64,000 nucleotides of DNA from JAAYAN01 sp964437215 (GTDB lineage: Bacteria > Bacteroidota > Ignavibacteria > Ignavibacteriales > Melioribacteraceae). Made by a program: the position numbers and the translations under genes. The notes below the pieces were generated by a model. It made no database searches and had not been told where the DNA came from. It was given only the letters and a program-made list of their open reading frames with translations. Shown here one piece after another: positions 47,065-56,864 of this stretch. Where the stretch lies: NCBI GenBank assembly GCA_964437215.1, contig CAYTFZ010000001.1, forward strand, positions 26,984 through 90,983, read 5' to 3'. Position 1 is the first letter of the stretch; the number at the start of each line of letters is the position of its first letter.

Positions 47065-47865
47065 TTAAAACAACTGCGAAATTATATTTAATAAGGAGTT
47101 AATGCCAACACCGTAATCTTCTGTATTAAATCTTAATCGTGATAAAAAATCAATCGAAAACATCACTCCAAAATGGACAAGAATGCAGTAATAAACAGAG
47201 CGTGTTCTTAAAGCAAGAATGCCAAGAGCAATTCCGCCGAAAATCGCTCCGAAAGTTTCGAGCGCGGGTTTTCCATTATGAAGAATAACAAAAGGTATCA
47301 TTTGGATAAGAACTGTATAATTGCCGAATTTTTCTTCTAACCCGAAAAGCATATACCCTCTCCACATAAATTCCCACGAAACGAGATAAAGAAAAATACC
47401 GATTTCATAGATTATAAATTTATTCAAGTCGGTGCGTGCAGAAGCCAGATGAGGATATTTTGCTGCAAATTCGGGAGCTGCAGAAACAAACCATAGAATC
47501 GGAATCATAAACCCGAGAAATATTACTGTGTAAAAAATTCCGGTTTTATAATCACCTTTTTGAAATCCGAAATCCCGAATATTTTTCTTGAAGTAAAATA
47601 TTATTATCAGAGCAGGAATCAAAAGCAAAGCAACAGTATCACCCGCAAACCAATAAATAAATTCGTATAAATCAATATCCGGATTGTCGAAATATTCCGG
47701 ATAAATATTTATCTTAAAAAAACGGCGGGATGTATAATACCAGGAAACCGTCTGAAGAACAGCAACGCTTATAAAAATAACTACTGCATTTCTATCAGTC
47801 AGTCTTACCGCATTGAAAAGAAACCCGAAATCCTTTTTAAGTTTTTTAAACACAAATTCATCCAA
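47065..47865 (-). CDS. CPBP-family intramembrane protease-like protein
   Basis: 266 residues with about seven to eight hydrophobic helices. The CPBP core is LVSWEFMWRGYMLFGL, then MIPFVILHNGKPALETFGAIFGG and YYCILVHFGVMF, giving the Glu-x3-Arg and the two histidine regions of Abi/CAAX-type glutamic proteases. The first of the paired glutamates (EExxxR) is tryptophan here. Membrane location is sure; proteolytic activity is less so. Substrates are unknown. Confidence 0.8.
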   Translation of the reverse strand: MDEFVFKKLKKDFGFLFNAVRLTDRNAVVIFISVAVLQTVSWYYTSRRFFKINIYPEYFDNPDIDLYEFIYWFAGDTVALLLIPALIIIFYFKKNIRDFGFQKGDYKTGIFYTVIFLGFMIPILWFVSAAPEFAAKYPHLASARTDLNKFIIYEIGIFLYLVSWEFMWRGYMLFGLEEKFGNYTVLIQMIPFVILHNGKPALETFGAIFGGIALGILALRTRSVYYCILVHFGVMFSIDFLSRLRFNTEDYGVGINSLLNIISQLF

Positions 47866-47986
47866 TTCTTTTTCAAAATCATTTTAAATCTAATAATACT
47901 GATAGTTATTTCTACTAATTTTTATTAAAAAAGATGGCTGAGGACGATTATTTAATTATAATTAAGGAATTTTTTAGCGTAATATT

Positions 47987-48565
47987 TCAATTTTTCTTAA
48001 AAAGTTTTGCTGCTTCATCTTTAATGAATGATGAAAAGCTTTGAATATTGTTCTTTTGCGAAGATTTTTGCAACCCAAAAAATTCTTTAGTGTTAATTTG
48101 CGGATTTGCTATTACTTCAAATATAAGAAACATTATGCCCAAATTTGCATAAACATCTGCCATATTAGGTATTCCGGGTCCCGGCCAAATTATAAAATCG
48201 CGTACATAACCTAAATAAAGGCTGTCTGTTAAATTACCGATATTTGCAGAAAAGAATAAAATAAATGTCCATTCCGCAATTATACTTTTTCTGTAATTTG
48301 ATACATAATATTTAAAAAATAAAATCCCAATTGGAATAAGAAATATCTGAATTGCATTTGAAAAAAGTCTTATAAAACCGAGTTCTTCGCCAATTCCAAA
48401 TACTAGTCCGTAATTTTTAGCATATGTCAGCCCGAATCCTAAATACTCAAAAACAATTTGTCCCGGAAGTATGTTTTCGGAAGCAAAATATTTCGTTAGC
48501 TGATCTGCCGAAAAAAGTAAAATAATGTTAAAAAAAATAAAAAATGCTTTTTTGTTTACTTTCAT
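47987..48565 (-). CDS. lspA: Lipoprotein signal peptidase II-like
   Basis: 192 residues with four hydrophobic helices. Conserved blocks are DQLTKYFASENI, YAKNYGLVFGIGEELGF, GNLTDSLYLGYVRDFIIWPG and GIPNMADVYANLG, which hold the two catalytic aspartates (GNxxD and NxAD). The usual arginine after GNxxD is serine, and the C-terminal 40 residues are a charged extension. It removes signal peptides from diacylglyceryl-modified prolipoproteins such as those encoded at 21401 and 42341. Its ATG shares a base with the yceH stop. Confidence 0.86.
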   Translation of the reverse strand: MKVNKKAFFIFFNIILLFSADQLTKYFASENILPGQIVFEYLGFGLTYAKNYGLVFGIGEELGFIRLFSNAIQIFLIPIGILFFKYYVSNYRKSIIAEWTFILFFSANIGNLTDSLYLGYVRDFIIWPGPGIPNMADVYANLGIMFLIFEVIANPQINTKEFFGLQKSSQKNNIQSFSSFIKDEAAKLFKKN

Positions 48566-49209
48566 TAAAATTGATTTTTAAACTGTTCAAACTCAGTTCT
48601 TAATTGTTGAAGTTCTGTTTTAAGATTTTCAATTTCCTCTGTAAGTTCAGAAATTTTACCTGCATTTTCGGAAAGATTTTCATCTTCCGGCTGATAAAAT
48701 TCTAAATCGGGTTCTCCATTCAGCAAATGCATATAACGCGATTCTTTTGTTCCCGGCATTTTGGGAAGCTTTAACAAAAGGGGTTCGTCCCTTTCAATTA
48801 ATTTACTTAAAGTTTCGTCCAGTTGATTAAGATTTTCAAATTCAAATATCCGGTTTGATCTGCTTTTTATTTCACCCGGAGTTTGTGGTCCCCGTAACAT
48901 CAGTACACACAAAACAGCTGTTTCCTGCTGCAATAATTTCAGCGAATTACTGAAATTCTGCCTGAATTTAGGCACCCTCGATTCTCTGCTTTCAACCAAT
49001 GTGGCAAGTGATTTGTCGCGTAAATTATTCATCACTTTTTCAATAAGATTTTCATCAAAATTTACAACCGGATTACGGCTGGATTTTTGATTACAAGCAT
49101 TTTTTAAGGAATTTATAGTCAACGGATAATATTCCGGAGTAGTAAATTCTTTTTCAATTAAAGATCCAATTATCCGCGTTTCTTCAAAAGTTAATATAGG
49201 ATTACTCAT
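48565..49209 (-). CDS. DUF480 / YceH family protein
   Basis: 214 residues. The N-terminus LTFEETRIIGSLIEKEFTTP with YYPLTINSLKNACNQKSSR and NPV is the DUF480 signature (two winged-helix domains). LCVLMLRGPQTPGEIKSRS belongs to the second. The last 45 residues form a coiled coil (EEIENLKTELQQLRTEFEQF). The function is unknown; DNA binding is suggested by the fold. It overlaps the thioredoxin-like gene by four bases. Confidence 0.88.
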   Translation of the reverse strand: MSNPILTFEETRIIGSLIEKEFTTPEYYPLTINSLKNACNQKSSRNPVVNFDENLIEKVMNNLRDKSLATLVESRESRVPKFRQNFSNSLKLLQQETAVLCVLMLRGPQTPGEIKSRSNRIFEFENLNQLDETLSKLIERDEPLLLKLPKMPGTKESRYMHLLNGEPDLEFYQPEDENLSENAGKISELTEEIENLKTELQQLRTEFEQFKNQF

Positions 49210-49982
49210 TCTTTCATATGTTTTTTAATTATTTCAACAAGTTTATCTTTTACTGAATTCTCGTCTTTATAACCTGCAGCAACAGCTTTTTTCATCCACA
49301 TATTTTTATTTTTAGTGTTTTTATTTGCTTCGGCAATTTGTGAAAGACCGGCATAAGCTCCAGCAATTTTTCCTTTTTCAGCAGCAGTTTTATAATATTT
49401 TATTGCTTTACTGTTATTCTTTAATACATTATGTTCAAAAAAGCCTAAAACAAAATTTATCTCTGCATTTTCCGGATTTTTTAAGGCTAACGAATTAAAT
49501 TTATCGTATATAAAATAATCCTGAAATCCTAGAAGCTTATATTTTTCATCATCAAAATATTTTAATAAAGATATAAACTGTTCTGCAGGAATGTAACCTG
49601 GAACAACCTGTAAGAAATCAGAATTCGGTGCAAAAAAGCCTGTTGCCGGATATCCTGTTACACCAGCGGCTTGTGCAAATTCCGAATACTTATACTTTTT
49701 TCCTTGAAAAGTAACTTCACCTTCTTTTTCAGGATTCAACTTCACAGCAACAAAATTATCTGATAAAAAATTAATAATTTCATTTTTGCTGTAAACTTCA
49801 CTATCCAATTTTTTACACCATCCGCACCAGTCTGTATAAAAATCCACCAGGATATGCTTATTTTCTTTATTAGCTTTTACAACAGCATCATTAAAATTCA
49901 TCCATTCAATGTTCCCTGCATTAACCGAGCTGAACAAATAAATAACGAAAAATAACGACCATAATCTTAATTGCGCTTTCAT
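49206..49982 (-). CDS. Secreted thioredoxin-like protein with helical C-terminal half
   Basis: 258 residues. Residues 1-22 are a signal peptide. Residues about 25-150 are a thioredoxin fold with redox motif DFYTDWCGWCKKLDSEVY and cis-proline region GVTGYPATGFF, close to DsbD-gamma/thioredoxin_7 proteins. The last 100 residues look like Sel1/TPR-type helices (KAIKYYKTAAEKGKIAGAY). A periplasmic disulfide reductase or isomerase role is likely. It is the first gene of a coupled trio with yceH and lspA. Confidence 0.87.
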   Translation of the reverse strand: MKAQLRLWSLFFVIYLFSSVNAGNIEWMNFNDAVVKANKENKHILVDFYTDWCGWCKKLDSEVYSKNEIINFLSDNFVAVKLNPEKEGEVTFQGKKYKYSEFAQAAGVTGYPATGFFAPNSDFLQVVPGYIPAEQFISLLKYFDDEKYKLLGFQDYFIYDKFNSLALKNPENAEINFVLGFFEHNVLKNNSKAIKYYKTAAEKGKIAGAYAGLSQIAEANKNTKNKNMWMKKAVAAGYKDENSVKDKLVEIIKKHMKE

Positions 49983-50082
49983 ATATTTACTTTCTCCATT
50001 TTATTTTAAAACATTATTTTCGAGTAATTTAGTTCATATGATGCAGTTTTGCGCATTAAGATTCTTAGTGAATTTGATTAAT

Positions 50083-50108
50083 AAAAAAATCCCGCAATAA
50101 GCGGGATT
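50083..50108 (-). terminator. Terminator after the DHOD-like gene
   Basis: Stem AATCCCGC/GCGGGATT with loop of five, followed on the minus strand by seven T, four bases beyond the stop at 50113. Confidence 0.88.
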
Positions 50109-50112
50109 AAAA

Positions 50113-51111
50113 TTAAACAAGCGGCTTAAAGCTTTGCAGAGTTTTCATATAATTTGCCCGTTCAAAAGCAGCAGGTTCTGCAACAGATTTCTGGCTCATA
50201 CTGCCTTTCATCTGCGAAATAGATGAATATTCTTTTTCTTCCATCCATTTTTCAAGATCTGTCAGTATTTCCTTAATGCGTCCCGGGCCTTTTCTTAAAA
50301 GTTCGGAACAAATCATTGCAATATCTCCGCCAGCCATCATAACTTTCAGCACATCTAAATGAGATTGAACTCCGCTGGTTAAAGCAAGTCCGCATTTAAC
50401 ATTTCCATATAAAATAGATATCCATCTTAAAGGAAGTCTTAATTCCGAATTATGGCTTAATTGAAGATTTGGAAATACTTCGAGGTTTTCGAGATCGAAA
50501 TCGGGCTGATAAAAACGATTGAATAATACAAGCGCATCTGCTCCGGCATCATCCATTCTTCTTGCCATATTCGAAAGTGAAGTAAAATAAGGACTAAGTT
50601 TAATTGCAACAGGAATGCTTACGTTTGATTTAACAGCTTTAAGCACATCAACGTACATATTTGCAACTTCGGAACCTGTAACATTAGGGTTTGTAGCAAC
50701 ATAATACAAATTCAATTCAATTGCATCGGCGCCTGCCTGTTCAATATTTTTAGCATACTGAGTCCACCCGCCTTTACTTACACCGTTTAAGCTGCCAATT
50801 ATAGGAATATCCAATGATCTTTTTAAATCGGCTATATGATCAAGATACTTAACGGGTGTTAGATTAAATTTATCCGGTTCCGGGAAATAAGATGTTGCCT
50901 CGGCAAAACTCTCTGTTCCATAGGATAAATAATGGTCTAGTTCACCAGATTCGTGAGTAATTTGTTCTTCAAACAAAGAATAAACAACCAAAGCTGATGC
51001 ACCTGCATCTTCCAATCTTTTAGCAGAATCCACCGTATGGGATAACGGCGATGATGATGGGACAATTGGATTCTTAAGTTTAAGTCCCATATATTTTGTA
51101 GATAAATCCAT
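50113..51111 (-). CDS. Dihydroorotate dehydrogenase-like flavoprotein
   Basis: 332 residues, FMN TIM-barrel. It begins [20 protein letters not shown] and has [51 protein letters not shown] and a C-terminal [17 protein letters not shown] phosphate-binding region. This subgroup is annotated DHOD-like and tends to neighbour pyruvate:ferredoxin oxidoreductase genes, as here. It lacks several features of true PyrD, so I do not call it pyrimidine biosynthetic. It lies 60 bases after nifJ, separated by a hairpin. Confidence 0.85.
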   Translation of the reverse strand: MDLSTKYMGLKLKNPIVPSSSPLSHTVDSAKRLEDAGASALVVYSLFEEQITHESGELDHYLSYGTESFAEATSYFPEPDKFNLTPVKYLDHIADLKRSLDIPIIGSLNGVSKGGWTQYAKNIEQAGADAIELNLYYVATNPNVTGSEVANMYVDVLKAVKSNVSIPVAIKLSPYFTSLSNMARRMDDAGADALVLFNRFYQPDFDLENLEVFPNLQLSHNSELRLPLRWISILYGNVKCGLALTSGVQSHLDVLKVMMAGGDIAMICSELLRKGPGRIKEILTDLEKWMEEKEYSSISQMKGSMSQKSVAEPAAFERANYMKTLQSFKPLV

Positions 51112-51142
51112 TTTTTCTCCGGTTTAATTTAACTAAAATCAA

Positions 51143-51165
51143 ATGTCCGGCATTACGCCGGACAT
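51143..51165 (-). terminator. Hairpin between nifJ and the DHOD-like gene
   Basis: Perfect 9-bp stem ATGTCCGGC/GCCGGACAT with loop ATTAC, six bases after the nifJ stop. The minus-strand tail is TTTGATTTT, so it may be a partial terminator or an RNA-stability element that sets different levels of the two genes. Confidence 0.6.
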
Positions 51166-51171
51166 ATAATA

Positions 51172-54100
51172 TTAATTTGAGTTTTCGTTTTCTGTTTTTG
51201 TATTTAAATCCATTTGAGACATTTGCTCATACATTTTCCAGCGTTTATTAACTTCTTCTTGCGCTTTTTCCAATAATTCCTGAGCTACTTTTGGATTTGC
51301 CTTAGTAAGCATTCTATACCTGTTTTCGGTATATATATAATCCTCCAGTTTAATTTTAGGAGCTTTGGAATCGAGTTTCAATGGATTTTTTCCTTCAGAT
51401 GCAAGTTCAGGATTATGCCTGAACAATGGCCAGTGACCGCTTTCTACAGCAAGTTTCTGATTTTCCATACCTTTTGCCATGTTAATTCCGTGAGCAATAC
51501 AATGGCTGTATGCAATTATCAGTGAAGGTCCTTCGTAAGCTTCGGCTTCGAGGAATGCGCGTAAAGTCTGTAAATCGTTAGCACCCATAGCAACCTTAGC
51601 AACATAAACATTTCCGTAATTCATTGCCATCATAGCTAAATCCTTCTTTGCTGTTGGTTTTCCGCCTGCAGCAAATTTTGCAACAGCTCCTATACTTGTG
51701 GATTTGGACATCTGTCCGCCTGTATTTGAATACACTTCTGTATCAAGTACAAGAATATTAACGTTTTTGCCTGATGCCAAAACGTGGTCTAAGCCGCCGT
51801 ATCCTATATCGTAAGCCCAGCCGTCACCGCCCATAATCCAAACAGATTTTTTAACAAGATAATCTGCAACAGTAATTAATATTTTAGCTTCCTGAGAATT
51901 TAATCCGGATAGTTTTTTCTTTAATTCATCAATTCTTAAACGCTGCTCATAAATATCTGCTTCTGTTTTCTGTTCTGCAGTAAGTATGCTTTCAGCTAAT
52001 TCATTTCCGATTTCGCTTTTCAGCAATGTTAGAAGTTCTTTTGCATATTCGTTCTGTTTATCTATGGATAATCTCATACCCATTCCGAATTCAGCATTAT
52101 CTTCAAATAACGAATTTGACCAAGCCGGTCCCCTGCCATCTTTGTTAACAGCCCAAGGAGTTGTAGGAAGATTTCCGCCATAAATTGAAGAACAGCCAGT
52201 AGCATTAGCTACAACCATTCTGTCGCCAAATAACTGAGAAACAAGTTTAACATAAGGTGTTTCACCGCAGCCCGAGCAAGCTCCCGAATATTCAAATAAG
52301 GGTTCCAGAAGCTGGCAGCCTTTAATTGTAGAAATATTGGCTTTAGCTCTGTCAAATTCAGGAAGATTAAGGAAAAACTCGTAATTCTCTTTTTCTTTTT
52401 CTCTTATAGGAATCTGAGGAACCATATTTATGGCTTTAAATTTTGTTTCAGTCTTGTTTTTTGCAGGACAGACTTCAACGCATAAACCACAACCGGTACA
52501 GTCTTCTACAGCTACTTGAATTGTATATGCCATATCTGTAAATTCTTTACCTTTTGCTTCAGTATATTTAAATGTTTCCGGTTTTCCGGCAACAAGTTTG
52601 TTATCGTAAGCTTTAATTCTTATTGCTGCGTGAGGACAAACCATTGCGCATTTTCCGCATTGAATACAAACTTCCGGATCCCAAGCAGGAACTTCGAGGG
52701 CAATATTTCTTTTTTCCCATCTAGTTGTTGCCGAATTAAAAGTTCCGTCCAGCGGCATTTCGCTTACAGAAACCAAATCGCCTTTATTCTGCATTATTTT
52801 TGCCAAAGTGGTTTTTACATATTCAGGAGCTTTATCCGAAACAATACTTGGCAATTTAAATCCTGTAACAGTTTTACCATTTAAATCAACCTGATACAGA
52901 TGTTCAAGAGTGTCATCAACAGCTTTAAAGTTCTTTTGAACTACAGCCTCACCTTTTGAACCATAAGTCTTTTTAATTGCCTTTTTAATTTGATTTATTG
53001 CTTCTTCTTTTGGAAGAATTCCTGAAATTGCAAAAAAGCAAGTTTGCATAATTGTATTAATTCTTGCACCCATACCTGTTTTGCCAGCAACATCGTAACC
53101 GTCAATAACATAAAAGTTTAATTTGTTATTAAGAATTGTTCTTTGAATGTTTTCCGGAAGATGGTTCCACACTTCGTCTTTAGAATATGGAGAATTCAGC
53201 AAGAAAGTTCCGTTTTCTTTTATATTTTCCAAGACATCAAATTTTTCGAGCATATTGAACTGATGACATCCGATAAACTTTGCTTTCTGAACTAAATATG
53301 TAGATTTTATAGGCTTTTTACCGAAACGAATATGAGAAACAGTAGTTGAACCTGATTTTTTTGAATCGTAAACAAAATATCCCTGAGCATAATTATCCGT
53401 TTCTTCACCGATAATTTTTATAGAGTTTTTATTTGCACCGACTGTTCCGTCAGCACCAAGACCGAAAAACATTCCTGTAAATACATCATCGCCTTCGATA
53501 CTGAAATCAGGGTCGAATGCCAGACTTGTATTTGCTAAATCGTCATTTATACCGATAGTAAAATGGTTTTTAGGAGAATCTTTTTTAAGTTCATCATAAA
53601 CAGCTTTAATCATTGCAGGTGTAAATTCTTTTGAGCCAAGTCCGTATCTGCCGCCAATTATTTTAGGCATTTTAGCAAATTTAGAAGAATCCTCGTTTAT
53701 TGCTGCAACAATATCAAGATATAACGGCTCGCCAAGACTTCCAGGTTCTTTTGTTCTATCGAGAACTGCAATTTTTTCTACAGTTGACGGTAAAGCTTTA
53801 ATTAAATGTTTAACTGAAAAAGGTCTGAATAACCTTACTTTAAGCAATCCAACTTTTTCTTCAAGTTTTTCCGATAAATATTCAATTGTTTCTTCTGCTG
53901 CTTCTGCACCTGAACCCATCATAACAATTACGCGTTTAGCATCCGGAGCGCCGGTATAATCGAACAAGTGATATTGTCTTCCTGTCATTTCTGCAAATTT
54001 ATCCATTACATTCTGAACTATTGCAGGACATTCAACATAAAATTTATTAACAGCTTCTCTCTGCTGGAAGTAAACATCCGGATTCTGAGCTGTTCCTCTG

Positions 54101-54744
54101 ATGAATGGATTTTCTGGAGATAAAGCTCTTTTTCTGTGTTCAGCAACCAGATTATCATCAATAAATGACTTTAAGTCTTCTACTGAAAGCTGTTCTATTT
54201 TATTAATTTCATGAGAAGTTCTGAACCCGTCAAAAAAGTGAACAAAAGGAACTCTGCTTTCTAAAGTAGCTCTATGTGCAATAAGAGCCATATCCATAAC
54301 TTCCTGAACTGCTCCTGAAGATAATAATGCCCAGCCGGTCTGGCGCGTAGACATTATATCGCTATGATCACCAAAAATTGAAAGAGATGATGCTGCAAGT
54401 GCGCGCGCAGTAACGTGAAAAACCGTTGATGTTAATTCACCTGCAATTTTATACATATTTGGAATCATCAACAACAAACCTTGCGAAGCTGTAAATGTTG
54501 TTGTTAAAGCTCCTGTCTGAAGCGCACCGTGAGCTGCTCCGGCAGCTCCGCCTTCGCTTTGCATTTCAGTTACACTAGGTATTGTGTTCCAAATATTTTT
54601 CTTTCCTTCCGACGCCCATTGATCCGATAATTCACCCATTCCTGAAGATGGAGTTATCGGGTAAATTGCGATAACTTCACTTAACCGGTATGCCACATAC
54701 GCTGCAGCTTCGTTACCGTCAATAGTGATTTTTTTTCTTTCCAT
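51172..54744 (-). CDS. nifJ: Pyruvate:ferredoxin (flavodoxin) oxidoreductase
   Basis: 1190 residues, a complete single-chain PFOR. Domain I opens with YPITPSSGMGELSDQWAS. Domain V has two [4Fe-4S] ferredoxin motifs, CIQCGKCAMVCPHAA and CTGCGLCVEVCPAKN. Domain VI holds the proximal cluster and TPP site: CSGCGETPYVKLVSQ, ANATGCSSIYGGNLPT and GDGWAYDIGYGGLDHVLA. It oxidatively decarboxylates pyruvate to acetyl-CoA and reduces ferredoxin or flavodoxin, and can run in reverse. It implies at least facultatively anaerobic metabolism. A long gap (428 bases) precedes it. Confidence 0.96.
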   Translation of the reverse strand: MERKKITIDGNEAAAYVAYRLSEVIAIYPITPSSGMGELSDQWASEGKKNIWNTIPSVTEMQSEGGAAGAAHGALQTGALTTTFTASQGLLLMIPNMYKIAGELTSTVFHVTARALAASSLSIFGDHSDIMSTRQTGWALLSSGAVQEVMDMALIAHRATLESRVPFVHFFDGFRTSHEINKIEQLSVEDLKSFIDDNLVAEHRKRALSPENPFIRGTAQNPDVYFQQREAVNKFYVECPAIVQNVMDKFAEMTGRQYHLFDYTGAPDAKRVIVMMGSGAEAAEETIEYLSEKLEEKVGLLKVRLFRPFSVKHLIKALPSTVEKIAVLDRTKEPGSLGEPLYLDIVAAINEDSSKFAKMPKIIGGRYGLGSKEFTPAMIKAVYDELKKDSPKNHFTIGINDDLANTSLAFDPDFSIEGDDVFTGMFFGLGADGTVGANKNSIKIIGEETDNYAQGYFVYDSKKSGSTTVSHIRFGKKPIKSTYLVQKAKFIGCHQFNMLEKFDVLENIKENGTFLLNSPYSKDEVWNHLPENIQRTILNNKLNFYVIDGYDVAGKTGMGARINTIMQTCFFAISGILPKEEAINQIKKAIKKTYGSKGEAVVQKNFKAVDDTLEHLYQVDLNGKTVTGFKLPSIVSDKAPEYVKTTLAKIMQNKGDLVSVSEMPLDGTFNSATTRWEKRNIALEVPAWDPEVCIQCGKCAMVCPHAAIRIKAYDNKLVAGKPETFKYTEAKGKEFTDMAYTIQVAVEDCTGCGLCVEVCPAKNKTETKFKAINMVPQIPIREKEKENYEFFLNLPEFDRAKANISTIKGCQLLEPLFEYSGACSGCGETPYVKLVSQLFGDRMVVANATGCSSIYGGNLPTTPWAVNKDGRGPAWSNSLFEDNAEFGMGMRLSIDKQNEYAKELLTLLKSEIGNELAESILTAEQKTEADIYEQRLRIDELKKKLSGLNSQEAKILITVADYLVKKSVWIMGGDGWAYDIGYGGLDHVLASGKNVNILVLDTEVYSNTGGQMSKSTSIGAVAKFAAGGKPTAKKDLAMMAMNYGNVYVAKVAMGANDLQTLRAFLEAEAYEGPSLIIAYSHCIAHGINMAKGMENQKLAVESGHWPLFRHNPELASEGKNPLKLDSKAPKIKLEDYIYTENRYRMLTKANPKVAQELLEKAQEEVNKRWKMYEQMSQMDLNTKTENENSN

Positions 54745-55172
54745 TTATTTTATTCCTAATTTTTAATAATTAAATTTATTCCGTAAGAATTGTTTCGAGG
54801 ATAAAGATTTTTTTCATTTCTATTTTCATGAATTTTTTATCAGAATTTTGGTTTGCATTATAGAGAATTACCGGATTCAGAAGTCTGAAAATACCACTAT
54901 TTACATAAATAATCAAGATATTCTTAATATCTCGGTTCAACTTTTATTGTTTATTAAATGGCTGATTTTTTAATATTTATTAAGTTAAGGTAAGTTAAGC
55001 TTACAGATAATTAATATTTATTTTTTTGAATAAAAATAATTTTATCGTCTCTTTAAGCAACAACCCATATTTTGTTGTTTTATAATCACTTACACTTTCC
55101 CTTTGGAAGTATTACGGAAATATATATTTAACTCTTTGAATAATTAAGTTATGCTAATTTTTTATCTTTTTT
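54745..55172. other. Intergenic region between dnaE-like and nifJ
   Basis: 428 AT-rich bases without an open frame of note. It must hold the nifJ promoter, which I could not identify. A small hairpin AACAAC/GTTGTT lies near 55060-55080. I found no continuation of the truncated polymerase here. Confidence 0.5.
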
Positions 55173-56822
55173 TTATTTTTTCAGGCTGGTTTTAATTCCT
55201 TTTTTATAACTTAACTCTTTGTTCAGCATCGATAAAGTATCTCTTAAAACACCTAAAGACCTCTGACTGAGCAGGTCTATTTTTATTAATCCGAGTTCTT
55301 CAACAGGATACATGTCAGGCTGAGTAACAATTAAACCCAAACCTTTGTTTTTTGCATACTCAAGCGCCAGATAATCGGTAACTGGTTTTTCTGTAATAAT
55401 AATACCTCCCGGATGAATGCTTGAATGACGCGGTATGCCAGCAAGTTTCGAAGCAATATTTACAATAGTTTTCCAAGGTTCTTCATCAAATTTCAATGAT
55501 CTTGATTCAGGAAATTTTCCTGCAATTTCCGGAAGATTTTCAGCGCTTGTCCAAGGTATATTCTTGCTGTATTTTGAAATTTCGCTTTCGGATATACCAA
55601 AAACTTTTGCAGTTTCTCTGAATGCGCTTCTTGCCCTGAAAGTTACTTTTGTGGAAATCATTGCTACGCGGTCGTAACCATATTTATCAAAAACATATCT
55701 TACTATTTCATCTCTTTCTTTCCACGAAAAATCCAAGTCAACATCCGGTGGAGAAAGCCTTCCTCTGTTCAGAAATCTTTCAAAATAAAGATTATGTTTT
55801 ATAGGATCTACCTGAGTTAGTCCCAGGCAATATGCAACAAGACTGTTAGCAGCAGAGCCTCGTCCTATTGTAAGCATTTTCCGCAAATGAGCTTCGCGTA
55901 CAATATCCCAAACTACCAGAAAATAATCGGTAAAGCCAAGCTCCTCAATCACATCAAGTTCATGCTGAAGCCTTTTTACGGCTTTTTCTGTTATCGGTTT
56001 AAACCTTTCTTCCAGTCCCCTGAAACATATTTTCCACAAATACGAAAAAGAAGTTTCCCCAACAGGAAGCGGGAAATGTGGGAATTTGTATTTACCAAAC
56101 TCTAAATTCACATTACAATTATCTGCAATATATTGCACGTTTGTTAAAGCTTCGGGCAATTTTATCCAGATTTTTTCCAACTCGTTACTATCCTTAATGT
56201 AATATTCTTCATCAACCGTATCTGATGAATTAAGATTTGCGAGCGTTGTGTTTTTTCTTATTGAAGTTACTACTTTATGCATTAAAAAATCTTGTTCTTC
56301 CTTGAAATAAACAGGATGTGAGGCAACAACAGGCAAGTTTATTTCCTTAGCAAAATTGTATATAGTGCGGGTTAAACTTTTTTGTTTCTTGGTACTTATC
56401 AATTCGGCATAAAGAATTGTTTTAAGTTTTTCTGTTATTTCAATTCTTTTAAGTAATTCAAATGACGACGTTATAATAAAAAAATTACTTAAATCTGTTT
56501 TGAATATTTCTGCAAGATTAAAATCATCCTTTAATTTCCGCATGGTTATTAGTCTGCATAATTCAGAATAACCTTGATTGTTTTTAGCCAGAAAAACAGC
56601 GTTAAGCGATTTATTTATTGGATCATCGATAAAAGCCCCAAGCACTGGTTTTATATTTTCTGATTCGGCAAGATGGGCAAATTGAATAAGCCCGTACATA
56701 CCGTTAGTGTCAGTTAAAGCAGCATATTTTTCGCCGGACTTTTTGGCATTACTGATTATTTCAGGAATTTTTACTGTTCCTTCGAGAAATGAAAAAACGG
56801 AATGCTGATGAAGTGTCTGCAT
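55173..56822 (-). CDS. Half-length DnaE-like DNA polymerase (PHP plus palm only)
   Basis: 549 residues, about half of a normal DnaE. The PHP domain begins LHQHSVFSFLEGTVKIPEI and includes YAALTDTNGMYGLIQFAHLA. The polymerase core has ELGFTDYFLVVWDIVREA, the TIGRGSAANSLVAYCLGLT loop, and the palm aspartates in SPPDVDLDFSWKERDEIV and LIKIDLLSQRSLGVL, equivalent to the three catalytic residues of E. coli DnaE. The protein then stops after about 25 residues, so fingers, helix-hairpin-helix, clamp-binding and OB parts are missing. It may be a truncated error-prone DnaE2/ImuC-type polymerase or a subunit needing a second protein. Its sequence shows no frameshift. Confidence 0.85.
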   Translation of the reverse strand: MQTLHQHSVFSFLEGTVKIPEIISNAKKSGEKYAALTDTNGMYGLIQFAHLAESENIKPVLGAFIDDPINKSLNAVFLAKNNQGYSELCRLITMRKLKDDFNLAEIFKTDLSNFFIITSSFELLKRIEITEKLKTILYAELISTKKQKSLTRTIYNFAKEINLPVVASHPVYFKEEQDFLMHKVVTSIRKNTTLANLNSSDTVDEEYYIKDSNELEKIWIKLPEALTNVQYIADNCNVNLEFGKYKFPHFPLPVGETSFSYLWKICFRGLEERFKPITEKAVKRLQHELDVIEELGFTDYFLVVWDIVREAHLRKMLTIGRGSAANSLVAYCLGLTQVDPIKHNLYFERFLNRGRLSPPDVDLDFSWKERDEIVRYVFDKYGYDRVAMISTKVTFRARSAFRETAKVFGISESEISKYSKNIPWTSAENLPEIAGKFPESRSLKFDEEPWKTIVNIASKLAGIPRHSSIHPGGIIITEKPVTDYLALEYAKNKGLGLIVTQPDMYPVEELGLIKIDLLSQRSLGVLRDTLSMLNKELSYKKGIKTSLKK

Positions 56823-56832
56823 ATTATTTTAA

Positions 56833-56849
56833 AGGGGCAAAGCGCCCCT
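56833..56849 (-). terminator. Small hairpin after mscS
   Basis: AGGGGC/GCCCCT with loop AAAGC lies between the mscS stop and the dnaE-like start. The T-rich tail on the minus strand is short, so termination is likely incomplete. Confidence 0.5.
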
Positions 56850-56864
56850 AAATAAAATTAAAAC

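Noticed and set aside
54745..55172. Hidden C-terminal half of the DnaE-like protein
   Set aside because: The gap is too short and no long reading frame is present; the truncation is real in this sequence.
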